From positions 1-7,359 of the forward strand of contig JABEUK010000111.1 of NCBI GenBank assembly GCA_013044425.1: 7,359 nucleotides of DNA, written 5' to 3'. The DNA is from Thermoplasmata archaeon. GTDB taxonomy: Archaea; Thermoplasmatota; Thermoplasmata; Lutacidiplasmatales; UBA184. The notes beneath the pieces were generated by a model that was not told the DNA's origin, did no database searches, and saw only the letters and a program-made list of their open reading frames with translations. Both the position numbers and the translations under genes were made by a program. Below are positions 1 through 6,484 of this stretch, in pieces (the stretch's first letter is position 1; each line of letters opens with the position of its first letter).

Positions 1-86
1 CACCCGACTCGTTCGTCTACGTCGCCCGCGACGAGTTCGACCGCGTCCTCTCCGAGGAAGGCCGGCGCGCGCTCGGGCTCTCCTAG
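1..86 (+). CDS. 3' end of an unidentified protein gene (partial)
   Basis: Reading from base 3, an open frame runs 27 codons to a TAG at 84-86. The visible C-terminus includes FVYVARDEFDRVLSEEGRRA and ends in LGLS. Almost every codon ends in G or C, as in the neighbouring genes, which supports real coding. The tail is charged, lacks a membrane segment, and the part from about DEF to RRA could form an amphipathic helix, as at the end of a soluble protein. I do not recognise the family from this short piece. The gene starts outside the window and is followed by a G/C-rich inverted repeat that may end its transcript. The next gene, on the same strand, begins 59 bases later with its own TATA-like element, so the two are probably not one tight operon. 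Confidence 0.6.
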   Translation, partial: PDSFVYVARDEFDRVLSEEGRRALGLS

Positions 87-87
87 C

Positions 88-107
88 GCCCCCTCGGTGG
101 TGGGGGC
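88..107 (+). terminator. Possible hairpin terminator after the left-edge gene
   Basis: A perfect 6-bp all-G/C inverted repeat (GCCCCC, 8-base loop, GGGGGC) begins two bases after the TAG stop. Its place suggests transcript ending or 3' end protection. There is no T-run after it, and archaeal termination usually depends on T-rich stretches rather than hairpins, so its role is uncertain. Confidence 0.3.
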
Positions 108-111
108 TCGG

Positions 112-119
112 AGATAAAC
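112..119 (+). promoter_or_regulatory. Candidate archaeal TATA box for the CtaA-like gene
   Basis: AGATAAAC is the only A/T-rich patch in a G/C-rich spacer. Its centre lies about 30 bases before the ATG at 146. With the usual archaeal distance of about 25 bases from TATA centre to transcript start, the RNA would begin within a few bases of the ATG. The lack of any Shine-Dalgarno sequence before that ATG fits a leaderless or nearly leaderless message. Confidence 0.4.
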
Positions 120-125
120 GGTCGC

Positions 126-139
126 GGCGCTCCCGCGCC
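126..139 (+). repeat. Short inverted repeat before the CtaA-like start
   Basis: GGCGC and GCGCC form a perfect 5-bp stem around a TCCC loop, ending six bases before the ATG. If transcription starts near 140 it would not be in the RNA, so it could only act as DNA, for example as a protein site near the transcript start. In G/C-rich DNA a match this short may be chance. Confidence 0.2.
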
Positions 140-145
140 ATCCCC

Positions 146-610
146 ATGGCCGGGTTCGAAGGTCGTGCCCACGCGCTCTATTCGGTGGGGCTCGTCGCGA
201 TCGTGGTCGGCCTCGTCGCGGCCACGCTCATCGTCCTCGGTACGACGAGCGAGACCGCCACATGTCCGGCCTTCCCGGCGTGCCTTGCGTCGCCCGCGAC
301 CTGGGTGGGTGCGGTCCACGAGATCGCAGCGGGCCTCCTCCTCGTCCTGATCGTCACGATGATCGCGCTCGCGGCGGGACTGCGCCGGGAGCACGGCCAC
401 CCCCTGGGGGCGAGCATCGGAGCGCTCGCGCTGCTCGTCGGAATGGCCTCCGTCGGAGCGGGGCTGGCCTCGGGGGTGATCCCCCTCGGCCTCGCCTCGA
501 TCCAGTTCGGGTTCCTGGCCGCGCTGATCGCCCTGATCGCGTGGGCGGCCCGGGACGCGCGCCGCATCTCGGGCGCCCCGCGGACCGTTACAGAACGCCC
601 ATCTCCTTGA
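146..610 (+). CDS. Compact four-helix CtaA/COX15-like membrane protein (heme A synthase family, divergent)
   Basis: A 154-residue protein with four predicted membrane helices at about residues 11-32, 57-78, 87-110 and 113-134. It resembles one half of the eight-helix heme A synthase (CtaA/COX15), which oxidises heme O to heme A for terminal oxidases; four-helix versions are known in archaea such as Aeropyrum. Family-like features are a Cys pair in the first outer loop (C40 and C46, CPAFPAC, cf. C-x-x-x-W-P-L-C) and H58 at the start of helix 2 (cf. the S-H-R motif). The pattern S-I-Q-F-G in helix 4 matches S/A-L-H-F-G of bacterial CtaA as I recall it, but with Q120 in place of the heme-ligand His. 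The catalytic Glu expected three residues before H58 is G55. It may therefore be a divergent synthase or a related protein with another role. The ATG was chosen for its TATA spacing. The last 23 bases overlap convergent top6A. Confidence 0.6.
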   Translation: MAGFEGRAHALYSVGLVAIVVGLVAATLIVLGTTSETATCPAFPACLASPATWVGAVHEIAAGLLLVLIVTMIALAAGLRREHGHPLGASIGALALLVGMASVGAGLASGVIPLGLASIQFGFLAALIALIAWAARDARRISGAPRTVTERPSP

Positions 611-1727
611 GCTTCTCCGGCAGGTAGTGGTCCGTCACATAGTTGAGGCCGTACTTCGCGAGGGACTGCTGCTCGGCCTTCTTCCCGTTCTTGAGCATCA
701 GCTCGATCTCCGAGCGCCACTCGGCCGTGGCGAAGCGCGGATCGGAGAGCTCGGCCTGCAGGGCCTTGATATCGACCTCGCTGAGACGGTCGGACGGAAG
801 GTCGTAGTTCTCGATGTCGGAGGCGGTCACACCGAGGAACTCGGCTCCGGGGGTCGCCAGGTACTGGGAGATATGCGCGGTCTTGATCGCGCCGTAGGCA
901 ACGCTCGCGAAGATGCGGAACGACCAGGGGTCTCCGTCCGTGAACACCACTACGGGCAGCTTCAGCTCCTCGTTCACGCGCTTGAGGAAGCGGCGCGTCG
1001 AGCGGGCCGGCTGCCCCTTCAGATGCACGAGGAGCGCATCGTTCGCTTCGTCGAACCCGTTCTCCGCGAGCCGGTCGACCATCCCGCCGCACTCGATGGC
1101 GATGACGAACTTGGCCTTCGCCTTCACGAACTCGATCTTCTCCTTCTCGACGTTGGACGGGAGCGCGTATCCTCCGTCCCCGACGTCCTCCCGGCAGTTG
1201 ATCGTCTTGACCGCACCCTTGCGGTTGCGCTCCCGGATCGTGATGTCGCCGATGATGCTGGCCCCGTTCTCCTCGGGGTGGAGGCGGAAGTCCTCGCGCA
1301 GGCGCGAGCAGAGGACCTCGAGGTCCTCGACGAGGAGGTTCGACTCATCCTCGCTGTGGAACTTGCCCTCCTCCCAGCCCTCGCTGATGTAGTAGAGCTC
1401 CCGCAGGGTCGATGTCTTCCCATCACGGGCCATCTCGTTGATGAAATCGACGAGGTAGAACGTCCTCAGGAGCATCAGAGCACCGTCGAGCTTGCGCGCG
1501 CTCCGCGTGCCGGTCGCCTTGCCGAGCCGCCAGACGCCTTCGCGCATCTGGAAGGCGATATTCTGCTTGGTCCTGAGCGGCAGGCGCATCCGGGGGATCT
1601 CCCCATCGACGAGCTGCGAGTGGATCAGCCGTGCGAGGTCGATCGTGGGCCGCAGGGCATCGGCCCGGACCTTCGGCTCGTCCTCAGCCTTCGTCTTCGG
1701 AGACGTGGGCGCTCGCTTCCGCGGCAT
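588..1727 (-). CDS. top6A: DNA topoisomerase VI subunit A (Spo11-like catalytic subunit)
   Basis: A 379-residue protein of usual length for archaeal Top6A, the DNA-cutting subunit of the type IIB topoisomerase (A2B2) that relaxes and decatenates DNA with ATP. The winged-helix (5Y-CAP) domain spans about residues 75-160 and carries the STLRELYY motif; by analogy with yeast Spo11 the second Tyr, Y113, should form the 5'-phosphotyrosyl link. The Toprim domain follows, with acidic E212 (AIECGGM) and D264/D266 (TDGDPWSF) to bind magnesium; the common DPxG is DPWS here. The C-terminal part (about 280-379) fits the dimer-interface region. The first 20 residues are basic and likely flexible. The ATG at 1727 is supported by a strong Shine-Dalgarno 7 bases upstream. 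It overlaps the end of top6B by 44 bases, suggesting coupled translation, and its own end overlaps the convergent CtaA-like gene by 23 bases. Confidence 0.97.
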   Translation of the reverse strand: MPRKRAPTSPKTKAEDEPKVRADALRPTIDLARLIHSQLVDGEIPRMRLPLRTKQNIAFQMREGVWRLGKATGTRSARKLDGALMLLRTFYLVDFINEMARDGKTSTLRELYYISEGWEEGKFHSEDESNLLVEDLEVLCSRLREDFRLHPEENGASIIGDITIRERNRKGAVKTINCREDVGDGGYALPSNVEKEKIEFVKAKAKFVIAIECGGMVDRLAENGFDEANDALLVHLKGQPARSTRRFLKRVNEELKLPVVVFTDGDPWSFRIFASVAYGAIKTAHISQYLATPGAEFLGVTASDIENYDLPSDRLSEVDIKALQAELSDPRFATAEWRSEIELMLKNGKKAEQQSLAKYGLNYVTDHYLPEKLKEMGVL

Positions 1728-3717
1728 CGTAGTCCACCTCCTCTTCGTCGGTCGGTCCGTTCGCAGCGGTCTCGGCCGCCTCGATGATGGCGCGGGGTAG
1801 ACGAACGTCCCAGTCGCCGGGGAGCGGATCGGCGCCCAGGAGATGAGCTTCGTCGACCCCGGCCACGTAGAAATCGAGATCGTTGGCCTCGACGTCGGTC
1901 CGTGCCGGGAACCTCAGCTCGATCTGGGTGCGCGCGTTGGAGGCTAGCTTTTCGAGGGTCCACCAGGCCCGTCCCAGTCCGCGGTCGATCCCCTCGGGAG
2001 CCGGTGCGTACTCGGCGAGCGCGAGCGTCGTCGGGTCGATCTCCAGAAAGATCTCGAGGACGCGGGGCCGTGCCGTGTAGTTGGTGATCTTCACCGTGAC
2101 CTGCACCGAGCGCGCGTCGGCAAGGACCGTCGGTTCGAGGGTGACCACATCCATGATCTTCGTGATCACCGGGGCGAGATCGGGCACGGGCTGATCGATC
2201 AGGTGGCTCGCCTTCTCCGCGAGCCGGGGCAGGATCTTCTGGATGATTGCGAACTTGTCGCTCGCGAACTGGCGCCGCCCGACCCGAGAGAGGTGGGCCT
2301 TCAGGTGACGGGCCGCGGCCTGGATCGCCAGCGTGAGTTCGCGGTCGAGGTCCTCGTCCTCCGCGAGCGCCTCCTTCGCCTCGCTCGTGAAGGGGATCTT
2401 GGTGGAGGCCACGTGTACGAGCAACAGGCACGGGCCCGCCGGGAGCCCGCTCCCACCCTTCTGATCGAGGCCGTAGCGTCGCCAATCGATCGCGGCGACC
2501 GCGCTCGTGATCGCGCAGGCACCCTGCTGGAAGAGGAGCGGGACCCGATTGGCGAACCGGAGCAACTGGAGAGGCTGGTCGGCCGGCAGACCCCCGCCGT
2601 AGACGAGACCGACCTCCACGAGGAACGGGAACCCCCCGCGAACCTTCGGTGGTCGGCTGACGGGAGGCGCGAAGAAGTCCGGTCGCACCTCGCCGAGCAC
2701 GTTGCGCAGTCCGCGTTTGATGAGCATCGGGCCGATCGGGGAGAGGCCCTCCGCCGAAGGAGCCACCAGTTCCACGCCGCGAAGGCCGGCGAGGAGCTTC
2801 TCCTGGGCCTCGCCCGAGAGCGACGCCGGGGCCTCGCTGCCTTTGAGGCCGGCCGCGGCCACGACCTCCCGCGAGGCCCGCACGCTCACACCGGCGAGGT
2901 CGCGGGAGAGCATTTCGCGGATGTTCTCACGCTTGGAGGCCTTCAAGAGATAGCCAAGCTCGCCGAGCTCCAGTCCGTACGGATGCGGCAGCGTCTCCTT
3001 GGAGATGGGGGGGAGCTCGCTCGTCGCGCGCTCGAAGGTGATCTTGGTCCCGTCCGGCTCCACGAGAACGATCCGCGCGTGCGGGTTGACGATCGCCGTC
3101 CCGCGAAGGTACTCGAGCGGGGACTGCCGACCCCGGATGTACTTGGCCTTCAGGACGAGCTCGATGCGCGTGCCGTGCTCCCGGTCCCAGAGCTGGACCT
3201 CTTCGGAAACGATCCGGGGGAGGTTCTTCTGGGTATCGAGGATGAGCTCGAGCACGCGCGCTCCTTCCTCCTCGGCGATCTTCGAGGTGATCCGGGCCGG
3301 GCGAGCGGTGGTGAGTCCCGCGTACAGGACCGCCGCGGAGATTCCGATCCCCTGCTGGCCGCGTGCCTGGCGGTTGGAATGGAATCGGGAGCCGTACAGG
3401 AGACGGCCAAAGACGTTCGGGATCTCGCGGCGCACGATCCCCGGTCCGCTGTCCTCGACCGCCACCCGAAGCCGATCGCCGCCCTCGCCCTCCTTGGAGA
3501 TCTCCACCCGGAGGTCGGGCAGGATCCCCGCCTCCTCCGAAGCGTCGAGGCCGTTGTCGACGGCTTCCTTGACCGTCGTCAGGAGGGAGCGTTGGGGGTT
3601 GTCGAACCCCAGGATCTGGCGGTTCCGCTCGAAGAACTCGGCGACCGAGATTTCGCGCTGCTTCGACGCCAACTGCTCGGCGATGGAACGAGCCGGGGCC
3701 ACGAGAGTGCGAGGCAC
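1684..3717 (-). CDS. top6B: DNA topoisomerase VI subunit B (GHKL ATPase subunit)
   Basis: A 677-residue ATPase subunit of topoisomerase VI, which dimerises on ATP binding to capture and pass one duplex through the break made by Top6A. The GHKL fold at about 20-230 shows EAVDNGLDA (51-59, E51/N55), EDSGPGI (88-94) and the ATP-lid glycines RGQQGIG (119-125). A helix-two-turn-helix region follows (about 260-330), then the transducer (about 335-500) with [10 protein letters not shown] (387-396) and STKIPF/SEAKEA (438-450). K448, or less likely K440, is the candidate ATP-sensing lysine. Residues about 515-645 look beta-rich and match the Ig-like C-terminal domain of Methanosarcina-type Top6B; this explains the length beyond the roughly 530 residues of Sulfolobus. 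The last 22 residues are very acidic. The start is GTG at 3717 with GAGGT nearby; an in-frame GTG at 3702 is a serious alternative because of the TATA position. It precedes and overlaps top6A. Confidence 0.96.
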   Translation of the reverse strand: MPRTLVAPARSIAEQLASKQREISVAEFFERNRQILGFDNPQRSLLTTVKEAVDNGLDASEEAGILPDLRVEISKEGEGGDRLRVAVEDSGPGIVRREIPNVFGRLLYGSRFHSNRQARGQQGIGISAAVLYAGLTTARPARITSKIAEEEGARVLELILDTQKNLPRIVSEEVQLWDREHGTRIELVLKAKYIRGRQSPLEYLRGTAIVNPHARIVLVEPDGTKITFERATSELPPISKETLPHPYGLELGELGYLLKASKRENIREMLSRDLAGVSVRASREVVAAAGLKGSEAPASLSGEAQEKLLAGLRGVELVAPSAEGLSPIGPMLIKRGLRNVLGEVRPDFFAPPVSRPPKVRGGFPFLVEVGLVYGGGLPADQPLQLLRFANRVPLLFQQGACAITSAVAAIDWRRYGLDQKGGSGLPAGPCLLLVHVASTKIPFTSEAKEALAEDEDLDRELTLAIQAAARHLKAHLSRVGRRQFASDKFAIIQKILPRLAEKASHLIDQPVPDLAPVITKIMDVVTLEPTVLADARSVQVTVKITNYTARPRVLEIFLEIDPTTLALAEYAPAPEGIDRGLGRAWWTLEKLASNARTQIELRFPARTDVEANDLDFYVAGVDEAHLLGADPLPGDWDVRLPRAIIEAAETAANGPTDEEEVDYDAAEASAHVSEDEG
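1735..1741 (-). promoter_or_regulatory. Shine-Dalgarno site of top6A inside top6B
   Basis: On the minus strand GGAGGTG sits 7 bases before the top6A ATG, an ideal match and spacing. It lies inside the last codons of top6B (Glu-Glu-Val-Asp-Tyr), so it both fixes the top6A start and constrains the acidic end of Top6B. Confidence 0.85.
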
Positions 3718-3726
3718 GAGGGACCT

Positions 3727-3733
3727 CTATAAG
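3727..3733 (-). promoter_or_regulatory. Candidate TATA box for top6BA
   Basis: On the minus strand CTTATAG lies about 13 bases before the GTG at 3717 in the 65-base spacer after the small membrane protein gene. At the usual archaeal distance the transcript would begin near 3705, inside the longer reading frame and about 3 bases before the in-frame GTG at 3702. That would make the shorter Top6B a near-leaderless product. If the 3717 start is correct, transcription must come from further upstream. Confidence 0.4.
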
Positions 3734-3745
3734 TCCAAGGTTGGA
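3734..3745 (-). repeat. 12-bp palindrome abutting the top6B TATA element
   Basis: TCCAA and TTGGA form a perfect inverted repeat around two bases, immediately upstream of the candidate TATA box. This is where the TFB recognition element would lie. A regulator bound here could block or aid promoter recognition of the topoisomerase genes. The match is short, so it is only a candidate operator. Confidence 0.25.
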
Positions 3746-3782
3746 GTCGAACGAAGCTCGATTCGGACGGCGCGTCCCGGGG

Positions 3783-4238
3783 TCAGTAGAAGTAGCGGCG
3801 CACCGTGAGCATGTAGACCACCAAGAGCACGAGAAGGGCGAAGAGCACCGTGAAGGAGCCGGTCAGGAACAGGTAGGCGACCCCGGCGAAGGCGAACACG
3901 GTGACCGTCCACAGCGCCCAGACCTCCTGGCGCCACAGGCTGGTCGCCACTCCGAGGCCGACTCCGCCCACGACGAGCGTGATCATAGCGCCGAAGGCTC
4001 CCCCGAGAACTCCGGCGAAGTCGAGCGGGGCCGGTAGAACGCCCGTCGGCGTGGCCCATCCCATGTAATGGGAGATGAGGAAGAAGGCGGCTCCCACGAT
4101 GGCGAGCATGCCGCCCGCCGCGATGAGGGTCGAGAGCACCGCCACGCCGATCGGGCGGCGTGGGACGTGGGCGAACGTCTCCCAGGACTCCGGAAGATGG
4201 TCGAATTCGTGGACCGTACCGTGGGCTGCCGGAGACAT
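3783..4238 (-). CDS. Small four-helix membrane protein of unknown function
   Basis: A 151-residue protein I cannot assign to a family. The first 28 residues are hydrophilic (PAAHGTVHEFDHLPESWETF), probably on one face of the membrane. Four hydrophobic segments follow at about 30-56, 74-100, 107-126 and 127-146. Between the second and third is a short SLWRQEVWALW stretch, rich in Trp, which may lie at the membrane surface. The protein ends abruptly after the last helix with a basic-aromatic VRRYFY. There are no Cys residues, no obvious metal site and no signal-peptide cleavage motif; His residues are confined to the N-terminal tail (H6, H10, H14, H24) plus H57 after helix 1. It starts 69 bases after the polyprenyl synthase and ends 65 bases before top6B, with its own candidate promoter, so it may be a single-gene unit. 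Codon use matches its neighbours. Possible roles such as a small transporter or assembly factor cannot be told apart. Confidence 0.85.
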   Translation of the reverse strand: MSPAAHGTVHEFDHLPESWETFAHVPRRPIGVAVLSTLIAAGGMLAIVGAAFFLISHYMGWATPTGVLPAPLDFAGVLGGAFGAMITLVVGGVGLGVATSLWRQEVWALWTVTVFAFAGVAYLFLTGSFTVLFALLVLLVVYMLTVRRYFY

Positions 4239-4253
4239 CGTTGGGGTCCCGTC

Positions 4254-4264
4254 CGAACCGTTCG
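4254..4264 (-). repeat. 11-bp palindrome near the predicted transcript start of the membrane protein gene
   Basis: CGAAC and GTTCG form a perfect inverted repeat around one central base. It lies 16-26 bases before the ATG at 4238, on top of the transcript start (about 4259) predicted from the TATA-like element. That is a typical place for an archaeal repressor site, but the match is short and could be chance. Confidence 0.22.
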
Positions 4265-4280
4265 ATGCGGCGGAGGCGAC

Positions 4281-4294
4281 TATGTAGGTTTCGC
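4281..4294 (-). promoter_or_regulatory. Candidate BRE/TATA promoter for the small membrane protein gene
   Basis: On the minus strand GCGAAACCTACATA has a purine-rich, BRE-like GCGAAA followed by a TATA-like CCTACATA centred about 46 bases before the ATG at 4238. It predicts a transcript start near 4259 and a leader of about 20 bases. No good Shine-Dalgarno is visible in that leader; GGGAC is the nearest. It lies between the end of the polyprenyl synthase and the membrane protein, in the most A/T-rich part of that spacer. Confidence 0.4.
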
Positions 4295-4307
4295 TCCAGC
4301 GGAACGC

Positions 4308-5372
4308 TCAGAACCGGCGCTCGGCCGCTCCGTGAGCCAGCCGCTCGAGCAGCACGCGGTACGGTCCCGGAGGGACCGGAGCGAGCGCGCGGATCGCGCG
4401 CTCGGCCCACAGCTGGGATTCGAGGGCGATCGGCTCTCGGACCCCCGCGGCATCGGCCAGCTCCCGCATGCGGATGAGGTGGCTCGCTTTCTTGTGTCGG
4501 CGCTGGAACAGTCGCTCGAACTCGGTTTGGCGCTTCGGGTCGAGCCGGGCGTAGGTCTCGATCGCGACGAGGGTGGGGTTTCCTTCCCGGAAGTCCGCGT
4601 AGAGCGGCTTTCCCAGCAGGTCCGGGTCGCCGTAGACATCCAGTAGATCGTCCCGGATCTGGAAGGAGATGCCGAGCGACCGGCCGTACGTACCGGCGGC
4701 GTCGATGGTGGATTGCGGAGCCCCGGCGAGCTCTGCGACCGAGGAGAGCGCGGCCGCCACGATCGACGCGGTCTTCCGTTCGACCACGCGAAAGTAGTGT
4801 TCCCGGCCGGAGGCGAGATCGAACAGGGTGTTCTCCTGGAGCACCTCGCCCTCGACCAGCTCCGCGCAGGCCTCCCCGCATCGGAGGATGATGGGCTTCG
4901 GGTACTCGGCGGCGAGCTCGAAGGCGCGCACGAACAGGTAATCGCCGGTCACGATGGCGAGGGCCGTCCCATACGCACGGGGCATGGACGGTCTCCCGCG
5001 GCGCAGATCGGCGTGATCGATGACGTCGTCGTGCACGAGGCTGGCGGTGTGAATGAGCTGGAAGGCGGCCGCGAGCGACAGCAGCGGCTGCGTGGAGGTG
5101 GCGCCGAGGGCGCGCGCCATCGTCGCCATCAAGAGCGGACGCACCCGCTTGCCGCCGGTGGAGCACGCGTAACGGGCCGCCTCGCCCAGTTGGGAGTACT
5201 GCGAAGCCAGCGCCTGCTCGACCCGCCAGTCGACGTCCGCGAGATCGCGAACGAGCACCGGGAGGAGCGCGGAGAGCTCGGCGAGGGCCTCCGCCCCGAT
5301 CGTTTGTCGGACGACCGCCTCGAGCGCCGAGGAATCGATGCCTGCGTCCGGAAGCGGATGACTGCTCGTCAC
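4308..5372 (-). CDS. trans-Polyprenyl diphosphate synthase (long-chain-like)
   Basis: A 354-residue all-alpha prenyltransferase that adds isopentenyl diphosphate units to an allylic primer in the cytosol. The family motifs are complete: GGKRVRP (73-79), the first Asp-rich motif DDVID (115-119), RRGRPS (124-129), GDYLF (143-147), RKTAS (199-203) and the second Asp-rich motif DDLLD (241-245). The residue five before the first motif is A110, where C20-forming archaeal enzymes usually carry Phe or Tyr. HTASLVHDDVID and REGNPTL (cf. D-x-x-x-G-N-x-T-L) also resemble long-chain quinone-tail synthases. The product may thus exceed C20, though a lipid GGPP synthase is not excluded. The N-terminus, about 35 residues longer than the core fold needs, contains no Met; the GTG at 5372 is chosen because GGGAGGG lies 4 bases upstream and it forms a GTGA overlap with the preceding reductase stop. 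Translation of the two is probably coupled. Confidence 0.93.
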   Translation of the reverse strand: MTSSHPLPDAGIDSSALEAVVRQTIGAEALAELSALLPVLVRDLADVDWRVEQALASQYSQLGEAARYACSTGGKRVRPLLMATMARALGATSTQPLLSLAAAFQLIHTASLVHDDVIDHADLRRGRPSMPRAYGTALAIVTGDYLFVRAFELAAEYPKPIILRCGEACAELVEGEVLQENTLFDLASGREHYFRVVERKTASIVAAALSSVAELAGAPQSTIDAAGTYGRSLGISFQIRDDLLDVYGDPDLLGKPLYADFREGNPTLVAIETYARLDPKRQTEFERLFQRRHKKASHLIRMRELADAAGVREPIALESQLWAERAIRALAPVPPGPYRVLLERLAHGAAERRF

Positions 5373-6469
5373 GAAGCCCTCCCGAGGCGGCGCGGCCACC
5401 TCAGGCGCATCACCGCATCCAAGCCCGACGCCCCAATATATCTCATTCCCAGGGTCAGGGCCAGGTCCGAACGGACGATCCGGTCGGTCGTTTCCTTGAT
5501 CCGGTGGCCGCGGGCGAGGGGAGGCGCGAGGACCGAGCGCCAAGCGCGGTCGTACTCGGAGAGAGGCGCACCTTCCCGGGCGTGGTGCGCCGCCGCGCGA
5601 CCCGCGAGCCAGCCGCTGAGCATCGCGGTCGGGATCCCGCCGCCGTTCGTGGCCATCACCAGGTTCGCGGCATCCCCGCAGAACAGGGCACGGCCGAACA
5701 CGAGCGTGTCGGGCGGGGGCCCGATGGGGACCCACCAGCGGGTCCGCTCGCGGGCGACGCCGAGCTGCTCCCGCTCGAGGAAGCGGTCGAGCAGTGAACT
5801 GAGCGATTCGCCCGGTGGCAGCTCCGTGACACCGAGGCCGACGTTCGAATCCGTCGAGCGCGGGAACGACCAGGCGTACCCCCCGGGAGCCGAACGCCCG
5901 AAGTACAGGTCGATCTCATCGCCGCCGGCCCCGTCGGCGGTCGCGGTGATCATGCGGAACATCTCCCGGGAGGGCGTGAAGCCCACCGAGCGGGCTACGG
6001 TGGAGATCGGCCCATCCGCCCCGATGATGACCTTCGCGCGGACGGTCGTCCCGTTCACCATCTCGACCCGTTCTCCCTTCACGCGTGCGACCCCCACCGG
6101 GTAGCGGAGCTCGGCCCCGGCCCCTTCCGCTGCGCAGGCCAGGGCCTTGTCGAACGCCCGCCGGGAGACCATGTAGCCCGAGAGGGGGAAGCGGAACCGG
6201 CGGCCCGAAGGAGCGACGCACGCCATCCAGTGGATCTCCCGCAGGACCGTTTCCGGGGGGATCTGGAACGCCTCCCCGATCAGGTCGGGGGAGTGGAAGA
6301 TGTCGGCGAGCTCGCCCGGGGTAGGCAGGAACTCGCCGCATTGGACCGGCTCTCCGAGCTCGGCACGCCGATCGAGCAGTAAGGTCCTCGCGCCCGATTC
6401 GACCGCCGCGCGGGCCGCGAGCGAGCCGGCCGGCCCCGCGCCGACGATCACCACGTCGAACTCCTCCAT
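5369..6469 (-). CDS. Geranylgeranyl reductase family FAD-dependent oxidoreductase
   Basis: A 366-residue flavoprotein that should saturate double bonds of prenyl chains, on archaeal lipid precursors or on a quinone tail. Its Rossmann start is VVIVGAGPAGS (6-16) with the acidic D33 (LLDRR) for the FAD ribose. PVQCGEF (41-47) contains C44, matching the Cys-Gly-Glu segment near the flavin of archaeal geranylgeranyl reductases. GADGP (150-154), YAWSFP (198-203), CGDAAN (264-269) and NGGGIPTAM (275-283) complete the p-hydroxybenzoate-hydroxylase-like fold; the C-terminal helices (about 300-366) include basic KETTDRIVRS. The length is slightly below the usual 390-400 residues. The frame remains open upstream, but the ATG at 6469 begins directly with the Rossmann strand and lies 5 bases after the nuoN stop. 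No clear Shine-Dalgarno is seen, so re-initiation from nuoN is likely. Its stop overlaps the synthase start as GTGA. Confidence 0.92.
   Translation of the reverse strand: MEEFDVVIVGAGPAGSLAARAAVESGARTLLLDRRAELGEPVQCGEFLPTPGELADIFHSPDLIGEAFQIPPETVLREIHWMACVAPSGRRFRFPLSGYMVSRRAFDKALACAAEGAGAELRYPVGVARVKGERVEMVNGTTVRAKVIIGADGPISTVARSVGFTPSREMFRMITATADGAGGDEIDLYFGRSAPGGYAWSFPRSTDSNVGLGVTELPPGESLSSLLDRFLEREQLGVARERTRWWVPIGPPPDTLVFGRALFCGDAANLVMATNGGGIPTAMLSGWLAGRAAAHHAREGAPLSEYDRAWRSVLAPPLARGHRIKETTDRIVRSDLALTLGMRYIGASGLDAVMRLRWPRRLGRAS
5377..5383 (-). promoter_or_regulatory. Shine-Dalgarno site deciding the GTG start of the polyprenyl synthase
   Basis: On the minus strand GGGAGGG, inside the final codons of the reductase gene, ends 4 bases before the GTG at 5372. 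The frame stays open far upstream, so this site and the GTGA overlap are the main grounds for the chosen start. Confidence 0.75.
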
Positions 6470-6484
6470 CGGACTCACGGTCCG
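6470..6484 (-). repeat. Small hairpin holding the nuoN stop, just before the reductase start
   Basis: In the minus-strand RNA, CGGAC and GUCCG form a 5-bp stem around a 5-base loop that contains the nuoN UGA, and the stem ends right against the reductase AUG. A ribosome finishing nuoN would melt it and expose the start. It is short and may be chance. Confidence 0.25.

Noticed and set aside
627..1787. A 386-codon open frame on the plus strand across top6A
   Set aside because: It is antisense to a gene with clear Top6A motifs. Its composition is Leu/Arg/Glu/Asp-rich without any domain pattern, as expected for the opposite strand of G/C-rich coding DNA.
2203..3732. A 509-codon open frame on the plus strand across top6B
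   Set aside because: It mirrors codons of a complete GHKL ATPase gene. It shows no motif, no ribosome site and a composition dominated by Arg, Glu, Leu and Asp. Long antisense frames are common at this base composition.
4239..4307. A possible small RNA between the synthase and the membrane protein gene
   Set aside because: The 69-base gap holds only a promoter-like element and an 11-bp palindrome. There is no stable fold or terminator pattern.
5373..5735. An N-terminal extension of the polyprenyl synthase into the reductase gene
   Set aside because: The extra residues are an Arg/Pro-rich shadow of the reductase. The GTG at 5372 has a good ribosome site and a GTGA overlap.
4713..6104. A 463-codon open frame on the plus strand across the synthase and reductase genes
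   Set aside because: It spans two well-supported minus-strand genes and their junction, and its apparent protein changes character along its length. No family features are seen.
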